A stretch of DNA of 64,000 nucleotides from VXYL01 sp965199945 (GTDB taxonomy: Bacteria; Pseudomonadota; Gammaproteobacteria; Pseudomonadales; Azotimanducaceae): positions 4,402,001 to 4,466,000 of the forward strand of contig OZ241354.1 of NCBI GenBank assembly GCA_965199945.1, read 5' to 3'. A model generated the notes under the pieces. That model was not told where the DNA came from and searched no databases. It saw nothing but the letters and a program-made list of their open reading frames with translations. Shown one piece after another: positions 45,920 to 53,941 of this stretch (positions within the stretch are counted from its first letter, which is position 1; the number at the start of each line of letters is the position of its first letter). Position numbers and translations under genes: made by a program.

Positions 45920-47221
45920 ATGGAAAGCATGGAGAACGGCCAGAGCCAACCCTTCGCCGGCATCCGCGTCGTCGAGTTCGGGCAGTTCGTCTCCGTGCCG
46001 TTCTGTGCGCAGCTGCTCGCCGAAGGCGGCGCGGAGGTGGTCAAGATCGAAGCGCTCGCTGGCGATCCAACGCGCCTGCTGCGGCAGATCGCGCCGCTGG
46101 AGACGCGCATTTTCGTCTCGCGCAACCGCGGCAAGCGCGCGCTGCCGCTGGCTCTGCGCAATCCCGCCGCGAAACCGGTGATCGACCGCCTTCTCCATTG
46201 GGCCGATGTCGCCTTGATGAACTTCCGCCCTGGCTTGGCCGACGAGCTCGGCTTGGCCGAAGATGCGCTGAAACGGCGCTTCCCGCGGTTGATTTCCGGC
46301 ACCGTCACGGCGTTCGGCAAGCGCGGCCCGGATGCGTCCTTGGCCGGCATGGACACCGTCGTGCAGGCCCGCACCGGTCTCATGGCGGCCAACGGGCGCA
46401 TTGTGGATGGTCGGCCAGCCCCCGGAGATCCGGTGAGCGCGGACTACATGTGCGCGATGAGCCTGGCGTTCGGCATCAGCGCGGCTCTGCTGCGGCGGGA
46501 GCGCACCGGAGTCGGCGGCGCCGTGGACGTGTCGCTGATGCAAGCGGCGATGACGTTGGCGAACAACCAGCTGCTGCGTTCCGAAGATGCCGATGCGCCG
46601 CTGCATCGGCAGCAGCTTGCCCGCCTGGCGGAACAGCGCGAGCAGGGCGTCTCCTACGTCGAGCAGGCGCAAGGCATGACGTCGGCGCGCGCCCTGCCGA
46701 TGGTGAAGGTCTATCTGCGCACCTACGACACTGCCGATGCGCCAATCGCCGTCGCCTGCGGCAGCCGTTCGCTGCGCGTGAAGTTCATGCAGGCGTTGGG
46801 CGTGGAGGATTCGGCCCTCGACGCCACCGACAGCGAGCGGCAAAGCGCCTACTACGACGGCCTCATGCGCCGCGTCGAGGCCGTGATGCGCACGCGCACG
46901 TGCGCGGACTGGACGGCGCGCCTGAACGAAGTCGGCGTGCCGGTGTCCCAAGTGCGCTTCCCCGTCGAGATGTTCGAGGACGAACAGGCGCGCGCCAACG
47001 GCATGTTCCACTGGCTGCGCCACCCGAGCGCCGGCGATTTCACCGTGTTGTCGCCGCCCGTGTCGCTGGACGGCGAAGGCTTCCGACCGCGCGAGGCGAC
47101 AGCGCCCTTCGCCTCCGAAACGCGCGCCATTCTCGGCGATCTAGGCTTCTCCGCCGCCGAAGTGGATGCCCTTGTCGCCGCCGACGTCACGCGCGAGTCG
47201 GCGGCGGACGATAGCCCGTGA
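45920..47221 (+). CDS. CaiB/BaiF family CoA transferase (family III)
   Basis: A 433-residue family III CoA transferase. IRVVEFGQFVSVPFCAQLLA and GAEVVKIEALAGDPTR are the N-terminal motifs; the catalytic Asp is in GMDTVVQARTGLM, and FGISAALLRRERTG follows. The C-terminus (FHWLRHPSAGDF) is the usual end domain. Such enzymes move CoA between acids such as carnitine, bile acids or formate/oxalate. It overlaps the convergent thioesterase gene by 35 bp (47187-47221). Substrates unknown. Confidence 0.92.
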   Translation: MESMENGQSQPFAGIRVVEFGQFVSVPFCAQLLAEGGAEVVKIEALAGDPTRLLRQIAPLETRIFVSRNRGKRALPLALRNPAAKPVIDRLLHWADVALMNFRPGLADELGLAEDALKRRFPRLISGTVTAFGKRGPDASLAGMDTVVQARTGLMAANGRIVDGRPAPGDPVSADYMCAMSLAFGISAALLRRERTGVGGAVDVSLMQAAMTLANNQLLRSEDADAPLHRQQLARLAEQREQGVSYVEQAQGMTSARALPMVKVYLRTYDTADAPIAVACGSRSLRVKFMQALGVEDSALDATDSERQSAYYDGLMRRVEAVMRTRTCADWTARLNEVGVPVSQVRFPVEMFEDEQARANGMFHWLRHPSAGDFTVLSPPVSLDGEGFRPREATAPFASETRAILGDLGFSAAEVDALVAADVTRESAADDSP

Positions 47222-47660
47222 GCTTGTAGGTGACGATGGCCGTGGCGACTTCGTCGCCGTCTGCGTTACGCACGCTCACGTCGCCCGTACACAGCGTGCC
47301 GCCGCGCCGACGCACCGTGGCCGTGGCAGTGAGATCGGTTGCCACCGCCAAGGCGAGGAAGTTGATCGTGAATCCCACGGTCGCCCCGCGCGCCGCGCCA
47401 GAGAGGTCGGGGCAGGACCAGAAGGCGGCCGTCGCCGCGATGTCCACCAAGGCGCTGATGGCGCCGCCGTGGATGCGCCCCACGCCCAGCTTCGTCGCAT
47501 AGGGCAAGCGCACCACGACGCGATCCCGCTCGCTTGCCACCAATTCTGCGCCGAGCAGCGCCGCGAACTGCTCGCTGGCGATGCGCCGCGCATTGTGTGC
47601 CGGATCCCCGATTGCCAAGACCCTGCCCCCGTCCCGAATCGCGGCAAGTCTATCGAACAT
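47187..47660 (-). CDS. PaaI-type hotdog thioesterase
   Basis: A 157-residue hotdog-fold acyl-CoA thioesterase. VGRIHGGAISALVDIAATAA holds the central helix and His-Gly-Gly, and GFTINFLALAVATDLTATAT is the typical strand pair. The ATG at 47660 gives the normal length; the start further upstream (47717) would add residues of no family. It converges with the CoA transferase and is divergent from the VOC gene. Substrate unknown, probably a short or aromatic acyl-CoA. Confidence 0.85.
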   Translation of the reverse strand: MFDRLAAIRDGGRVLAIGDPAHNARRIASEQFAALLGAELVASERDRVVVRLPYATKLGVGRIHGGAISALVDIAATAAFWSCPDLSGAARGATVGFTINFLALAVATDLTATATVRRRGGTLCTGDVSVRNADGDEVATAIVTYKLTGYRPPPTRA

Positions 47661-47745
47661 GCCGGACGGCAAGTTGGAATAGACTGCCCGCCAGAGAAGG
47701 CAGCGCCGATGCGCCAAGCCAATGCGTCAAGAAGAGGGCTTCAAG

Positions 47746-48159
47746 ATGGCGGACGACGCAATCGACATTCCAAGCATCGTCAGCCACGTTTCCATCGGCG
47801 TCAACGACTTGGCGGCGGCGTTGGCGTTCTACGACGCGGTGCTGGCCACCGTGGGCGCAACGCGCAAGTTGGAGATTCCGGACGTGGCCGTGGCCTACGG
47901 CAAAGGGTTCCCGGAGTTCTGGGTGCAGCGGCCGCTGAACGGCGCCGCGGCCGAGGCGGCCAACGGCGTTCACTTCGGCTTCATCGCGCCCAACCGCGCG
48001 GCTGTCCACGCCTTCCATGCCGCCGCTCTGGCCGCCGGCGGCAAGGACGACGGCGCGCCGGGGCTGCGGCCCATGTACGGGCCGGACTACTACGGCTGCT
48101 TCGTCTACGACTTGGACGGCCACAAGATCGAAGCCGCGACGATTCCCTCGGCGGATTAA
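47746..48159 (+). CDS. VOC family protein (glyoxalase/dioxygenase superfamily)
   Basis: A 137-residue protein from ATG 47746. VSHVSIGVNDLAAALAFYDA is the N-terminal beta-alpha-beta of the fold and carries a metal-type His; a second is in GVHFGFIAPNR, and the last acidic ligand is Glu in DLDGHKIEAATI. The pattern His...His...Glu suits the glyalase/fosfomycin-type group. It is divergent from the thioesterase gene. Substrate cannot be told. Confidence 0.85.
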   Translation: MADDAIDIPSIVSHVSIGVNDLAAALAFYDAVLATVGATRKLEIPDVAVAYGKGFPEFWVQRPLNGAAAEAANGVHFGFIAPNRAAVHAFHAAALAAGGKDDGAPGLRPMYGPDYYGCFVYDLDGHKIEAATIPSAD

Positions 48160-48292
48160 GGGCAGCCGCTCGATGTCGAATGGTCGCGGGCAACGCCGTC
48201 CTTCGAGACAAGCGGCCCGCGGCGTCTTCGGCTGAGTTGCAGGGATCGCCGTGGGATATGGTCACCGCTAGGAGCCGGTAGGAGGTAGGTCT

Positions 48293-49900
48293 ATGGCAGC
48301 GCGAAGCGAACGGCGCAGCGTCTGGACTTGGGGCTACGTCTCGGACGAGCCGAGCGACGCCCAGCGGAAGGCCGCCGCCAAGGGGCTGTCCTCCCGCTTG
48401 GGCGCGGAGGTGGCGCCGCCGCAGCCGGTGGATGTGGAGCGCGTTGCCCTGCCGCCGCCGCGCTTGACGGTGCCAGCGCCCTTGGCGCCGTGGACGAGCA
48501 CTTCCGCAGTCGAGCGCGCGACGCACACCTACGGCGGCCACGGCCTCGAACTCTTGAAGGGGCTGCGTGGCGAGTTCGACCATCCGCCGGATGCGGTTGC
48601 CCATCCGCGCAACGAAGACGAGCTCGAGGCCACGCTGGCCTGGTGCGACCGCGAAGGCCACGCCGTCGTGCCCTACGGCGGCGGCACGTCGGTGGTCTGG
48701 GGCGTCAATGCGCCGCAAGATTCCGCGACGGTGGTCACCGTCGATCTCGACAACATGAACGCCGTGCTGGAAGTGGACGACGTCTCCCGCGCCGTGCGCG
48801 TGCAAGCGGGAATGTTGGGCCCGGATTTGGAAGCGGCCTTGAAGCCGAAGGGCTTGACGCTGCGCCACTTTCCGCAGAGCTTCCCGTGGTCCACCGTCGG
48901 CGGCTGGGTGGCGACGCGCTCCGGCGGCCACTACGCCACCAACCACACCCATATCGACGACTTCGTCGAAGCGACGCGAATGCTCACGCCTAAGGGCTGG
49001 TTCGAGTCGCGCCGTCTGCCGGGAAGCGGCGCCGGCCCCAGTCCCGATCGCCTGGTGCTGGGTTCCGAAGGCACGCTCGGCATCGTCGGCGAATGCTGGC
49101 TGCGCTTGCAGGCGCGCCCGAAGTGCCGGGCCACGGCTGGCGTGACCTTCCCGACGTGGCGCGCCGGTTGCGAGGCGGTGCGGGAGATCGTCCAAGCCAA
49201 GCTCTGGCCGGCCAACCTGCGCATTCTCGATCCCGCCGAGGCCGAGTTCTCCGCCGGCCTCGACGGCCGCCGCGCGCTGCTCATCATCGGCTTCGAGTCC
49301 AGCGAGATCCCCCAGGGCGGCAATATGCAGGCCGCGGTGCGCATCGCGCGCAGCCACGGCGGCGAAGTGGACGACGCCGACATCCTCGTCGACGACGGCG
49401 ACGGCGCTCCCACCGGAAGACGCGGCGCGGTGGGCGCCTGGCGCAATGCCTTCATCGGCGTCAACGCCGGCCTCACGGCTGGCCTCGGCCTGCTCTCGGA
49501 CACCTTCGAGACGGCCATTACTTGGGACCAATGGCCGGACTTCGACGCCGAAGTCCGCGCCCGCATGGAAGACGCCTTGCGCAGCGCATTCGGGCAGACC
49601 GGGCGCTTGTCCTGCCGCTTCACGCACGTCTATCCCGACGGCCCCGCGCCCTACTACAGCTTCAGCGGCGTGGTGCCCATCGGCGCCGAGGAGGAACGCT
49701 GGCGCGTTGTCAAGGAGGCGGCGACGAGCGCCGTCGTCGAATGCGGCGGCACCGTCACGCATCATCACGCGGTAGGACGCATGCACCGCCCCGGCTGGGA
49801 ACGCCAGCGTCCGGCACTGTTCGCGGACCTGTGGCGCGCGGCGAAGCGCAGCGTGGACCCGAAGGGGATTCTCAACCCGGGCGTGCTGATCGATCCTTAA
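48293..49900 (+). CDS. FAD-binding oxidase, alkyl-dihydroxyacetonephosphate synthase-like
   Basis: A 535-residue flavoprotein of the VAO/PCMH family, in the branch of alkylglycerone-phosphate synthase (AGPS). The FAD pyrophosphate loop is VVPYGGGTSVVWGVN (near 124); FPWSTVGGWVATRSGGH and LGSEGTLGIVGE follow. Near the C-terminus is GGTVTHHHAVGRMHRP, the His-rich AGPS motif. AGPS replaces the acyl chain of acyl-DHAP with a fatty alcohol to make ether lipids; bacterial relatives also include lactate-type oxidases, so the ether-lipid role is only plausible. The ribosome site is GGAGGTAGG. Confidence 0.85.
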   Translation: MAARSERRSVWTWGYVSDEPSDAQRKAAAKGLSSRLGAEVAPPQPVDVERVALPPPRLTVPAPLAPWTSTSAVERATHTYGGHGLELLKGLRGEFDHPPDAVAHPRNEDELEATLAWCDREGHAVVPYGGGTSVVWGVNAPQDSATVVTVDLDNMNAVLEVDDVSRAVRVQAGMLGPDLEAALKPKGLTLRHFPQSFPWSTVGGWVATRSGGHYATNHTHIDDFVEATRMLTPKGWFESRRLPGSGAGPSPDRLVLGSEGTLGIVGECWLRLQARPKCRATAGVTFPTWRAGCEAVREIVQAKLWPANLRILDPAEAEFSAGLDGRRALLIIGFESSEIPQGGNMQAAVRIARSHGGEVDDADILVDDGDGAPTGRRGAVGAWRNAFIGVNAGLTAGLGLLSDTFETAITWDQWPDFDAEVRARMEDALRSAFGQTGRLSCRFTHVYPDGPAPYYSFSGVVPIGAEEERWRVVKEAATSAVVECGGTVTHHHAVGRMHRPGWERQRPALFADLWRAAKRSVDPKGILNPGVLIDP

Positions 49901-49945
49901 CGCTTGGGCCGGCTATGGCATGATCGACGGCTGTGCCCAATCGAG

Positions 49946-50977
49946 ATGCCGCCGATGAGCGAAGCGCCGAAAGCCATGCCGAGAGCAGCGATGAAGCGGG
50001 CGCCGCTGAACCGTCGCGGTGTCGCCAAGGCGGCGGTCGCGGCGTTGGTCGCGGGATTGTTGGGCCCGGTGTCGCAGTCTGCGTCAGGAGAGGACATGTT
50101 CGACCGCGTCGAAAGCCGCTACGCCGACAACGACGGCGTGCGCATCCACTACGCCGTCGCCGGGCCGGAGGACGCGCCGCTGGCGGTGTTCCTGCACGGC
50201 TTCCCGGACTTCTGGTACTCGTGGCGCGAGCAGATGGCCGCGCTGGAGGATCGCTTCCGGGTCGCCGCCCTGGACATGCGCGGCTACAACTTGAGCGACA
50301 AGCCGAAGGGCGTCGAGAGCTATGCGATGCCGCGGCTCGTCTCGGACGTGGCGGCGGTGGTCGCCGCGGAAGGCGCCGAGCAGGCCATCGTCGTCGGCCA
50401 CGACTGGGGCGGCGCGGTGGCGTGGAACGTGGCCATGACGCGGCCGGAACTGGTGCGCCTGCTGGTGATTCTGAACCTGCCGCATCCGCGCGGCCTGGTG
50501 CGCGAACTCGCATCGAACCCGGATCAGCAGCGCAACAGCCAGTACGCCTTCAACTTCCAGCAGCCGGACGCCCACAAGGCGCTCAACGCCGAAGGCCTCG
50601 CGTTCTGGGTGCGCGATCCGGCGGCGAAGAAGCGCTATGTCGCCGCCTTCGCGCAGTCGGACTTCGAGGCGATGCTGAACTACTACAAGGCCAACTACCC
50701 GCGGCCTCCCGAGCAGGGCGCGGCAGCGGAGACGGCGGCGGAAGCACCCGCCGGCGGCTTCGGCGCACCGGACATGCCCAACGTCAAGTGTCCAGTGCTG
50801 ATGTTCCACGGCCTGGAGGACACGGCGCTGCTGCCGGGCGCGCTGTCCGGCACGTGGAACTGGATCGACGCCGACCTCACGCTGGTGACCATCCCGGGCG
50901 CCAACCACTTCGTGCAGCAGGACGCCGCCGAGTTGGTCTCCAACACGATGCGCGACTGGCTCCTGCGCCGCCTCTAG
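49946..50977 (+). CDS. Alpha/beta hydrolase, epoxide hydrolase-like, probably exported
   Basis: A 343-residue alpha/beta hydrolase. The nucleophile is Asp in VGHDWGGAVAW, as in epoxide hydrolases and haloalkane dehalogenases; HGFPDFWYSWREQ is the oxyanion segment, and His is in GANHFVQQD. The N-terminus has NRRG followed by a hydrophobic stretch (AAVAALVAGLLG), which resembles a Tat signal; export is likely. ATG 49946 and 49955 are both possible. It is followed by a hairpin shared with amtB. Substrate unknown. Confidence 0.88.
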   Translation: MPPMSEAPKAMPRAAMKRAPLNRRGVAKAAVAALVAGLLGPVSQSASGEDMFDRVESRYADNDGVRIHYAVAGPEDAPLAVFLHGFPDFWYSWREQMAALEDRFRVAALDMRGYNLSDKPKGVESYAMPRLVSDVAAVVAAEGAEQAIVVGHDWGGAVAWNVAMTRPELVRLLVILNLPHPRGLVRELASNPDQQRNSQYAFNFQQPDAHKALNAEGLAFWVRDPAAKKRYVAAFAQSDFEAMLNYYKANYPRPPEQGAAAETAAEAPAGGFGAPDMPNVKCPVLMFHGLEDTALLPGALSGTWNWIDADLTLVTIPGANHFVQQDAAELVSNTMRDWLLRRL

Positions 50978-51002
50978 CCGGAGCGCCTCTTCCACAAAAG
51001 AA

Positions 51003-51029
51003 AAGCCCGCGACGCAAGGTCGCGGGCTT
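51003..51029 (-). terminator. Rho-independent terminator of amtB
   Basis: The stem AAGCCCGCGAC / GTCGCGGGCTT has 11 perfect pairs around the loop GCAAG. On the minus strand it is followed by TTTTCTTTTG, the T-rich tail of a terminator 40 bp after the amtB stop. On the plus strand the tail is poor, so it stops the hydrolase transcript less well. Confidence 0.85.
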
Positions 51030-51069
51030 CGAGTGCGCCAGTCGGCGCTGGCGCTTCGAGTTCGCCGGA

Positions 51070-52326
51070 TCAGGCGGCTGGCTGGAACTCCGGATAGGCT
51101 TCGATGCCTGTCTCGGCAATGTCCACGCCGGACATTTCGTCCTCTTCCGAGACGCGGATGCCGATCGTGGCCTTCAGGATCAGCCACACCACCAGCGCGG
51201 CGACGAACACCCAGGCGAAGATGCCGACGATGCCGATCAGCTGGCCGAGCAGGGTCGCTTCGCCGTTGTTGAACACCACCGCGATCACGCCCCAGATGCC
51301 GCAGGTGCCGTGGACGCTGATCGCGCCCACCGGATCGTCGATGCGCAGCTTGTCCAAGGCGACGATCGAGCCGACGACGATGAGGCCGCCCACCGCGCCG
51401 ATGACCATCGACCAGAACGCCGAGCCGGAGAGCGGGTCGGCGGTGATCGCCACCAGACCGGCCAATGCGCCGTTCAGCGCCATCGTCAAGTCCGCCTTGC
51501 CGAACCAGGCCCGCGCCAGGATCAGCGCCGCGACCAGGCCGCCGCAGGCGGCGATGTTGGTGTTCACGAACACTTGCGCGACGGCGTTCGCTTCGTCGAC
51601 GTTGGAGATTTTCAACTCCGAGCCGCCGTTGAAGCCGAACCAGCCGAACCAGAGCACGAACATGCCGAGCGTCGCCAAGGGCATGTTGCAGCCCGGGATC
51701 GCGTGGACCTGGCCGTTCGGCCCGTACTTGCCCTTGCGCGGCCCAAGCAGGATGACGCCGGCCAAGGCCGCCGCGGCGCCGCACAGGTGGACGATGCCGG
51801 AACCGGCGAAGTCCGAGTAGCCGGCGGCCGAGAGCCAGCCGCCGCCCCAGGTCCACATGCCCTGCACTGGATAGATGACGCCCGTCATCACCACCGCGAA
51901 GATCAGAAACGCCCACAGCTTCATGCGTTCCGCAACGGCGCCGGAGACGATGGACATGGCGGTGGCCACGAACACGACCTGGAAGAAGTAGTCGGAGCGC
52001 TCCGAGTGGTCCGTGGCGACCCCGCCGGCCGTGCCGGCGACGATCTGCTCGGCGGTGTTCTCCGCGCCGATCAGCCAGCCGAAGCTCGGCAGGATGCCGC
52101 CCTCCGGCGCATCCATGTACATGAGGTTGTAGCCGAACAGCAGGTACATGATGCAGGCGATGGAGTACAGCGCGACGTTCTTGGTGAGGATCTCGGACGT
52201 GTTCTTCGCCCGCACCATCCCCGCCTCGAGCATCGAAAAGCCGCACGCCATGAACATCACCAGCACACCCATCAGCAGGAAGTAGAAGGTGTCCAGCGCG
52301 TAGTTGGTTTGAATGAGGTCTTCCAC
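51070..52326 (-). CDS. amtB: Ammonium transporter
   Basis: A 418-residue Amt family channel with eleven membrane helices. It begins near the outer face (DTFYFLLMGVLVMFMACGFS), and ends in a cytosolic tail. Conserved features include FQVVFVATAMSIVSGAVAERMK, SGIVHLCGAAAALAG (first pore His) and ISVHGTCGIWGVIAV (second pore His). Unlike E. coli AmtB it has no cleaved signal segment. The GTG start follows AAGGAG. It lies 27 bp after glnK, which would plug the pore at high nitrogen. It is the last gene of a predicted NtrC-controlled operon and is followed by a terminator. Confidence 0.95.
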   Translation of the reverse strand: MEDLIQTNYALDTFYFLLMGVLVMFMACGFSMLEAGMVRAKNTSEILTKNVALYSIACIMYLLFGYNLMYMDAPEGGILPSFGWLIGAENTAEQIVAGTAGGVATDHSERSDYFFQVVFVATAMSIVSGAVAERMKLWAFLIFAVVMTGVIYPVQGMWTWGGGWLSAAGYSDFAGSGIVHLCGAAAALAGVILLGPRKGKYGPNGQVHAIPGCNMPLATLGMFVLWFGWFGFNGGSELKISNVDEANAVAQVFVNTNIAACGGLVAALILARAWFGKADLTMALNGALAGLVAITADPLSGSAFWSMVIGAVGGLIVVGSIVALDKLRIDDPVGAISVHGTCGIWGVIAVVFNNGEATLLGQLIGIVGIFAWVFVAALVVWLILKATIGIRVSEEDEMSGVDIAETGIEAYPEFQPAA

Positions 52327-52353
52327 GAGTCTTCTCCTTGTCGGGCGGGCGGC

Positions 52354-52692
52354 CTAGACCGCGTCCGTGCCCGTCTCGCCGGTTCTGATGCGCACGGCCT
52401 CTTCCAGCGAGAGGACGAAGATCTTGCCGTCGCCGACCTTGCCGGTGTTGGCCGCCTTGCTGATGGCTTCGAGGCATTGGTCCAGCAAGCCGTCGTCGAC
52501 CGCCGCCTCCACCTTCACCTTGGGCAGGAAATCGACGACGTACTCCGCGCCCCGATACAGCTCGGTGTGCCCCTTCTGCCGCCCAAAGCCCTTCACTTCG
52601 GTCACCGTCATGCCCTGCACGCCGATCTCCGAGAGCGCCTCCCGAACGTCGTCCAGCTTGAACGGTTTGATGATTGCCGTGATGAGTTTCAT
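52354..52692 (-). CDS. glnK: Nitrogen regulatory protein P-II
   Basis: A 112-residue PII protein. KLITAIIKPFKLDDVREAL is the N-terminus; the T-loop GRQKGHTELYRGAEYVVDF contains Tyr51, the uridylylation site; GDGKIFVLSLEEAVRIRTGE is the C-loop. The trimer reports nitrogen status (glutamine, via uridylylation), ATP/ADP and 2-oxoglutarate and blocks AmtB. AGGAGAG precedes the ATG. It lies between the porin and amtB. A longer reading frame upstream is not part of the gene. Confidence 0.96.
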   Translation of the reverse strand: MKLITAIIKPFKLDDVREALSEIGVQGMTVTEVKGFGRQKGHTELYRGAEYVVDFLPKVKVEAAVDDGLLDQCLEAISKAANTGKVGDGKIFVLSLEEAVRIRTGETGTDAV

Positions 52693-52762
52693 GGTCTCTC
52701 CTGTAAGCGCCTTCGACCGGTTGGATGCGCGTTTGCGCGGCGTCGGACGGTGGCGGGTGGGT

Positions 52763-52800
52763 TCTCGGTGCGTGTCTCGTGGAAGACCGACGCACCGAGA
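52763..52800 (-). promoter_or_regulatory. Stem-loop between torF and glnK
   Basis: TCTCGGTGCGT and ACGCACCGAGA form an 11-bp perfect stem around a 16-nt loop, 24 bp after the torF stop. No T-run follows on the minus strand, so it is more likely an mRNA processing or stability element, or partial attenuator, than a full terminator. A 14-bp motif ATGCGCGTTTGCGC follows at 52725-52738 and also occurs at 53649-53662. Confidence 0.55.
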
Positions 52801-52823
52801 TTGTGCCCTGTTTGCAGGCGGAG

Positions 52824-53546
52824 CTACAGACTCAGCGACAGGATCGGGCGCAGATCGCAGTCGCGCCCGCAGCCATCGTCGTCGTCGTGGTTGGTGCCGT
52901 ACAGGCCGATGCTCAGCGTCGCGCCGGCCGCGCCGAGCGGAAAGCCGAGGCTCGCGGAGTAGTCGATGTAGTCGTCGCCCTGGCTCGCCCCGAAGAAGTC
53001 GCCGCCTGGGGAATCCGCTTGGTTGAAGCCCAAGTGCAGGTCCAGGCTCACGTTCTCCGTCAGGCTGTGGCTGTAGTCCACGTAGGGGTAGTAGAACGTC
53101 GTGTCGGCAACCGCCAGGTATTCGGGCGAGTAGTTCACGCCGAAGGTGAAGCCGCCCACGGCAAGGCTTGCCGCGTATTCCTGGTAGTTGAGGTTGTCGC
53201 GGTCGCCTGGGTACTCGAAGTGGATGAATCCCAAGTCCAGGCTCACCTCGTTGTCGAACTCGCGGCTCCAGCCGAAGTAGAGGTCCCACTCCATGGACGC
53301 GACGTTGCCGTCGTCCGAGGCGCCGAAGTTCACGTTCGAGGCCCACGTGCCGACGTAGAACCCGGAGTCGAACGCGATGTCGAATCCGCCTTGAATGGCC
53401 GGATCGCGCTGCGTCTGCGACCAGCCGCGGAACGAGTAGTCCGAGGCCAGCGTCACGTTGCCCTCGATTGCCACGCCGTCGCCGTCCTGCGCGAAGGCAG
53501 GCGCGACGAACGCCGCGACGGCGAGCATTGCCAGAAGCTTCTTCAT
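52824..53546 (-). CDS. torF: TorF family putative porin
   Basis: A 240-residue outer-membrane protein with a cleaved signal (KKLLAMLAVAAFVAPAFAQ). The mature start NVTLASDYSFRGWSQTQRDP is the signature of the TorF/TIGR02001 family. Beta strands with Asp/Gly turns fill the rest (FYVGTWASNVNFGASDDGN). The C-terminal LRPILSLSL ends the barrel. AAGGGG precedes the ATG. Such porins often stand before glnK-amtB and are thought to help ammonium or small solute entry under nitrogen limitation. Here it is the first gene after a sigma-54 promoter. Confidence 0.88.
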   Translation of the reverse strand: MKKLLAMLAVAAFVAPAFAQDGDGVAIEGNVTLASDYSFRGWSQTQRDPAIQGGFDIAFDSGFYVGTWASNVNFGASDDGNVASMEWDLYFGWSREFDNEVSLDLGFIHFEYPGDRDNLNYQEYAASLAVGGFTFGVNYSPEYLAVADTTFYYPYVDYSHSLTENVSLDLHLGFNQADSPGGDFFGASQGDDYIDYSASLGFPLGAAGATLSIGLYGTNHDDDDGCGRDCDLRPILSLSL

Positions 53547-53632
53547 GTTGGTAATCCCCTTGTTTGGTGTCGTGGTTTTCGGCGGGCGTGCCGCCGACGT
53601 GCCCATCGCGTGAGTCCTCTGCGCCTGCTCCC

Positions 53633-53649
53633 TGCATTTGCCGTGCCAA
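53633..53649 (-). promoter_or_regulatory. Sigma-54 (RpoN) promoter
   Basis: On the minus strand TTGGCACGGCAAATGCA matches the consensus YTGGCACGrNNNTTGCW at all but one position, with the GG and GC doublets exactly 10 bp apart. Transcription should start about 12 bp downstream, near 53622, giving a 75-nt leader for torF (ATG 53546). Confidence 0.85.
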
Positions 53650-53700
53650 TGCGCGTTTGCGCACTGTCGGCGCACCGAGGCGACCCAAGCGAACGGGCCG

Positions 53701-53715
53701 GCACAGTTTAGGTGC
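53701..53715 (-). promoter_or_regulatory. NtrC-type enhancer site, proximal
   Basis: GCACAGTTTAGGTGC has the GCAC-N7-GTGC arms of NtrC sites, though the middle fits less well. It is centred near -86 relative to the predicted start and 32 bp from the second site. Confidence 0.6.
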
Positions 53716-53732
53716 AAGAGACGAGATTTGTG

Positions 53733-53747
53733 GCACTGAAATAGTGC
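53733..53747 (-). promoter_or_regulatory. NtrC-type enhancer site, distal
   Basis: GCACTATTTCAGTGC (minus strand) matches the NtrC consensus GCACYAWWWTRGTGC at 14 of 15 positions. It is centred near -118, and 32 bp (three helical turns) from the proximal site. The whole 53547-53941 stretch has no gene; it holds this regulatory region and the lead of comM. Confidence 0.75.
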
Positions 53748-53941
53748 GCCACGCTCTTGCGGCGAAAGCGCCCTTTGGCATGCTGGCCTGTGCCGACGCC
53801 TTCAGCCTTGGCTGGCCGAAAAGATGGCCGATGGCGCACGTCGATTGGCGGCGATTTCCCGCAACCCGAATGGCGAATGTCCGCTTCCGACGGCCAAGCG
53901 GCCTGCCCAAACTTGCCGCAACTCAAGCGAAGAGACGCGCC

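Noticed and set aside
47661..47717. Longer start for the hotdog thioesterase
   Set aside because: The extra 19 residues are not of the family and would crowd the divergent VOC gene; ATG 47660 fits the family length.
49933..52962. A 1009-codon plus-strand frame
   Set aside because: It overlaps the epoxide-hydrolase-like gene in another frame, then runs antisense to amtB, glnK and torF; no domain is seen.
52693..53910. Extension of the glnK frame far upstream
   Set aside because: Only the last 112 codons match PII; the rest overlaps torF in another frame, and a strong ribosome site marks ATG 52692.
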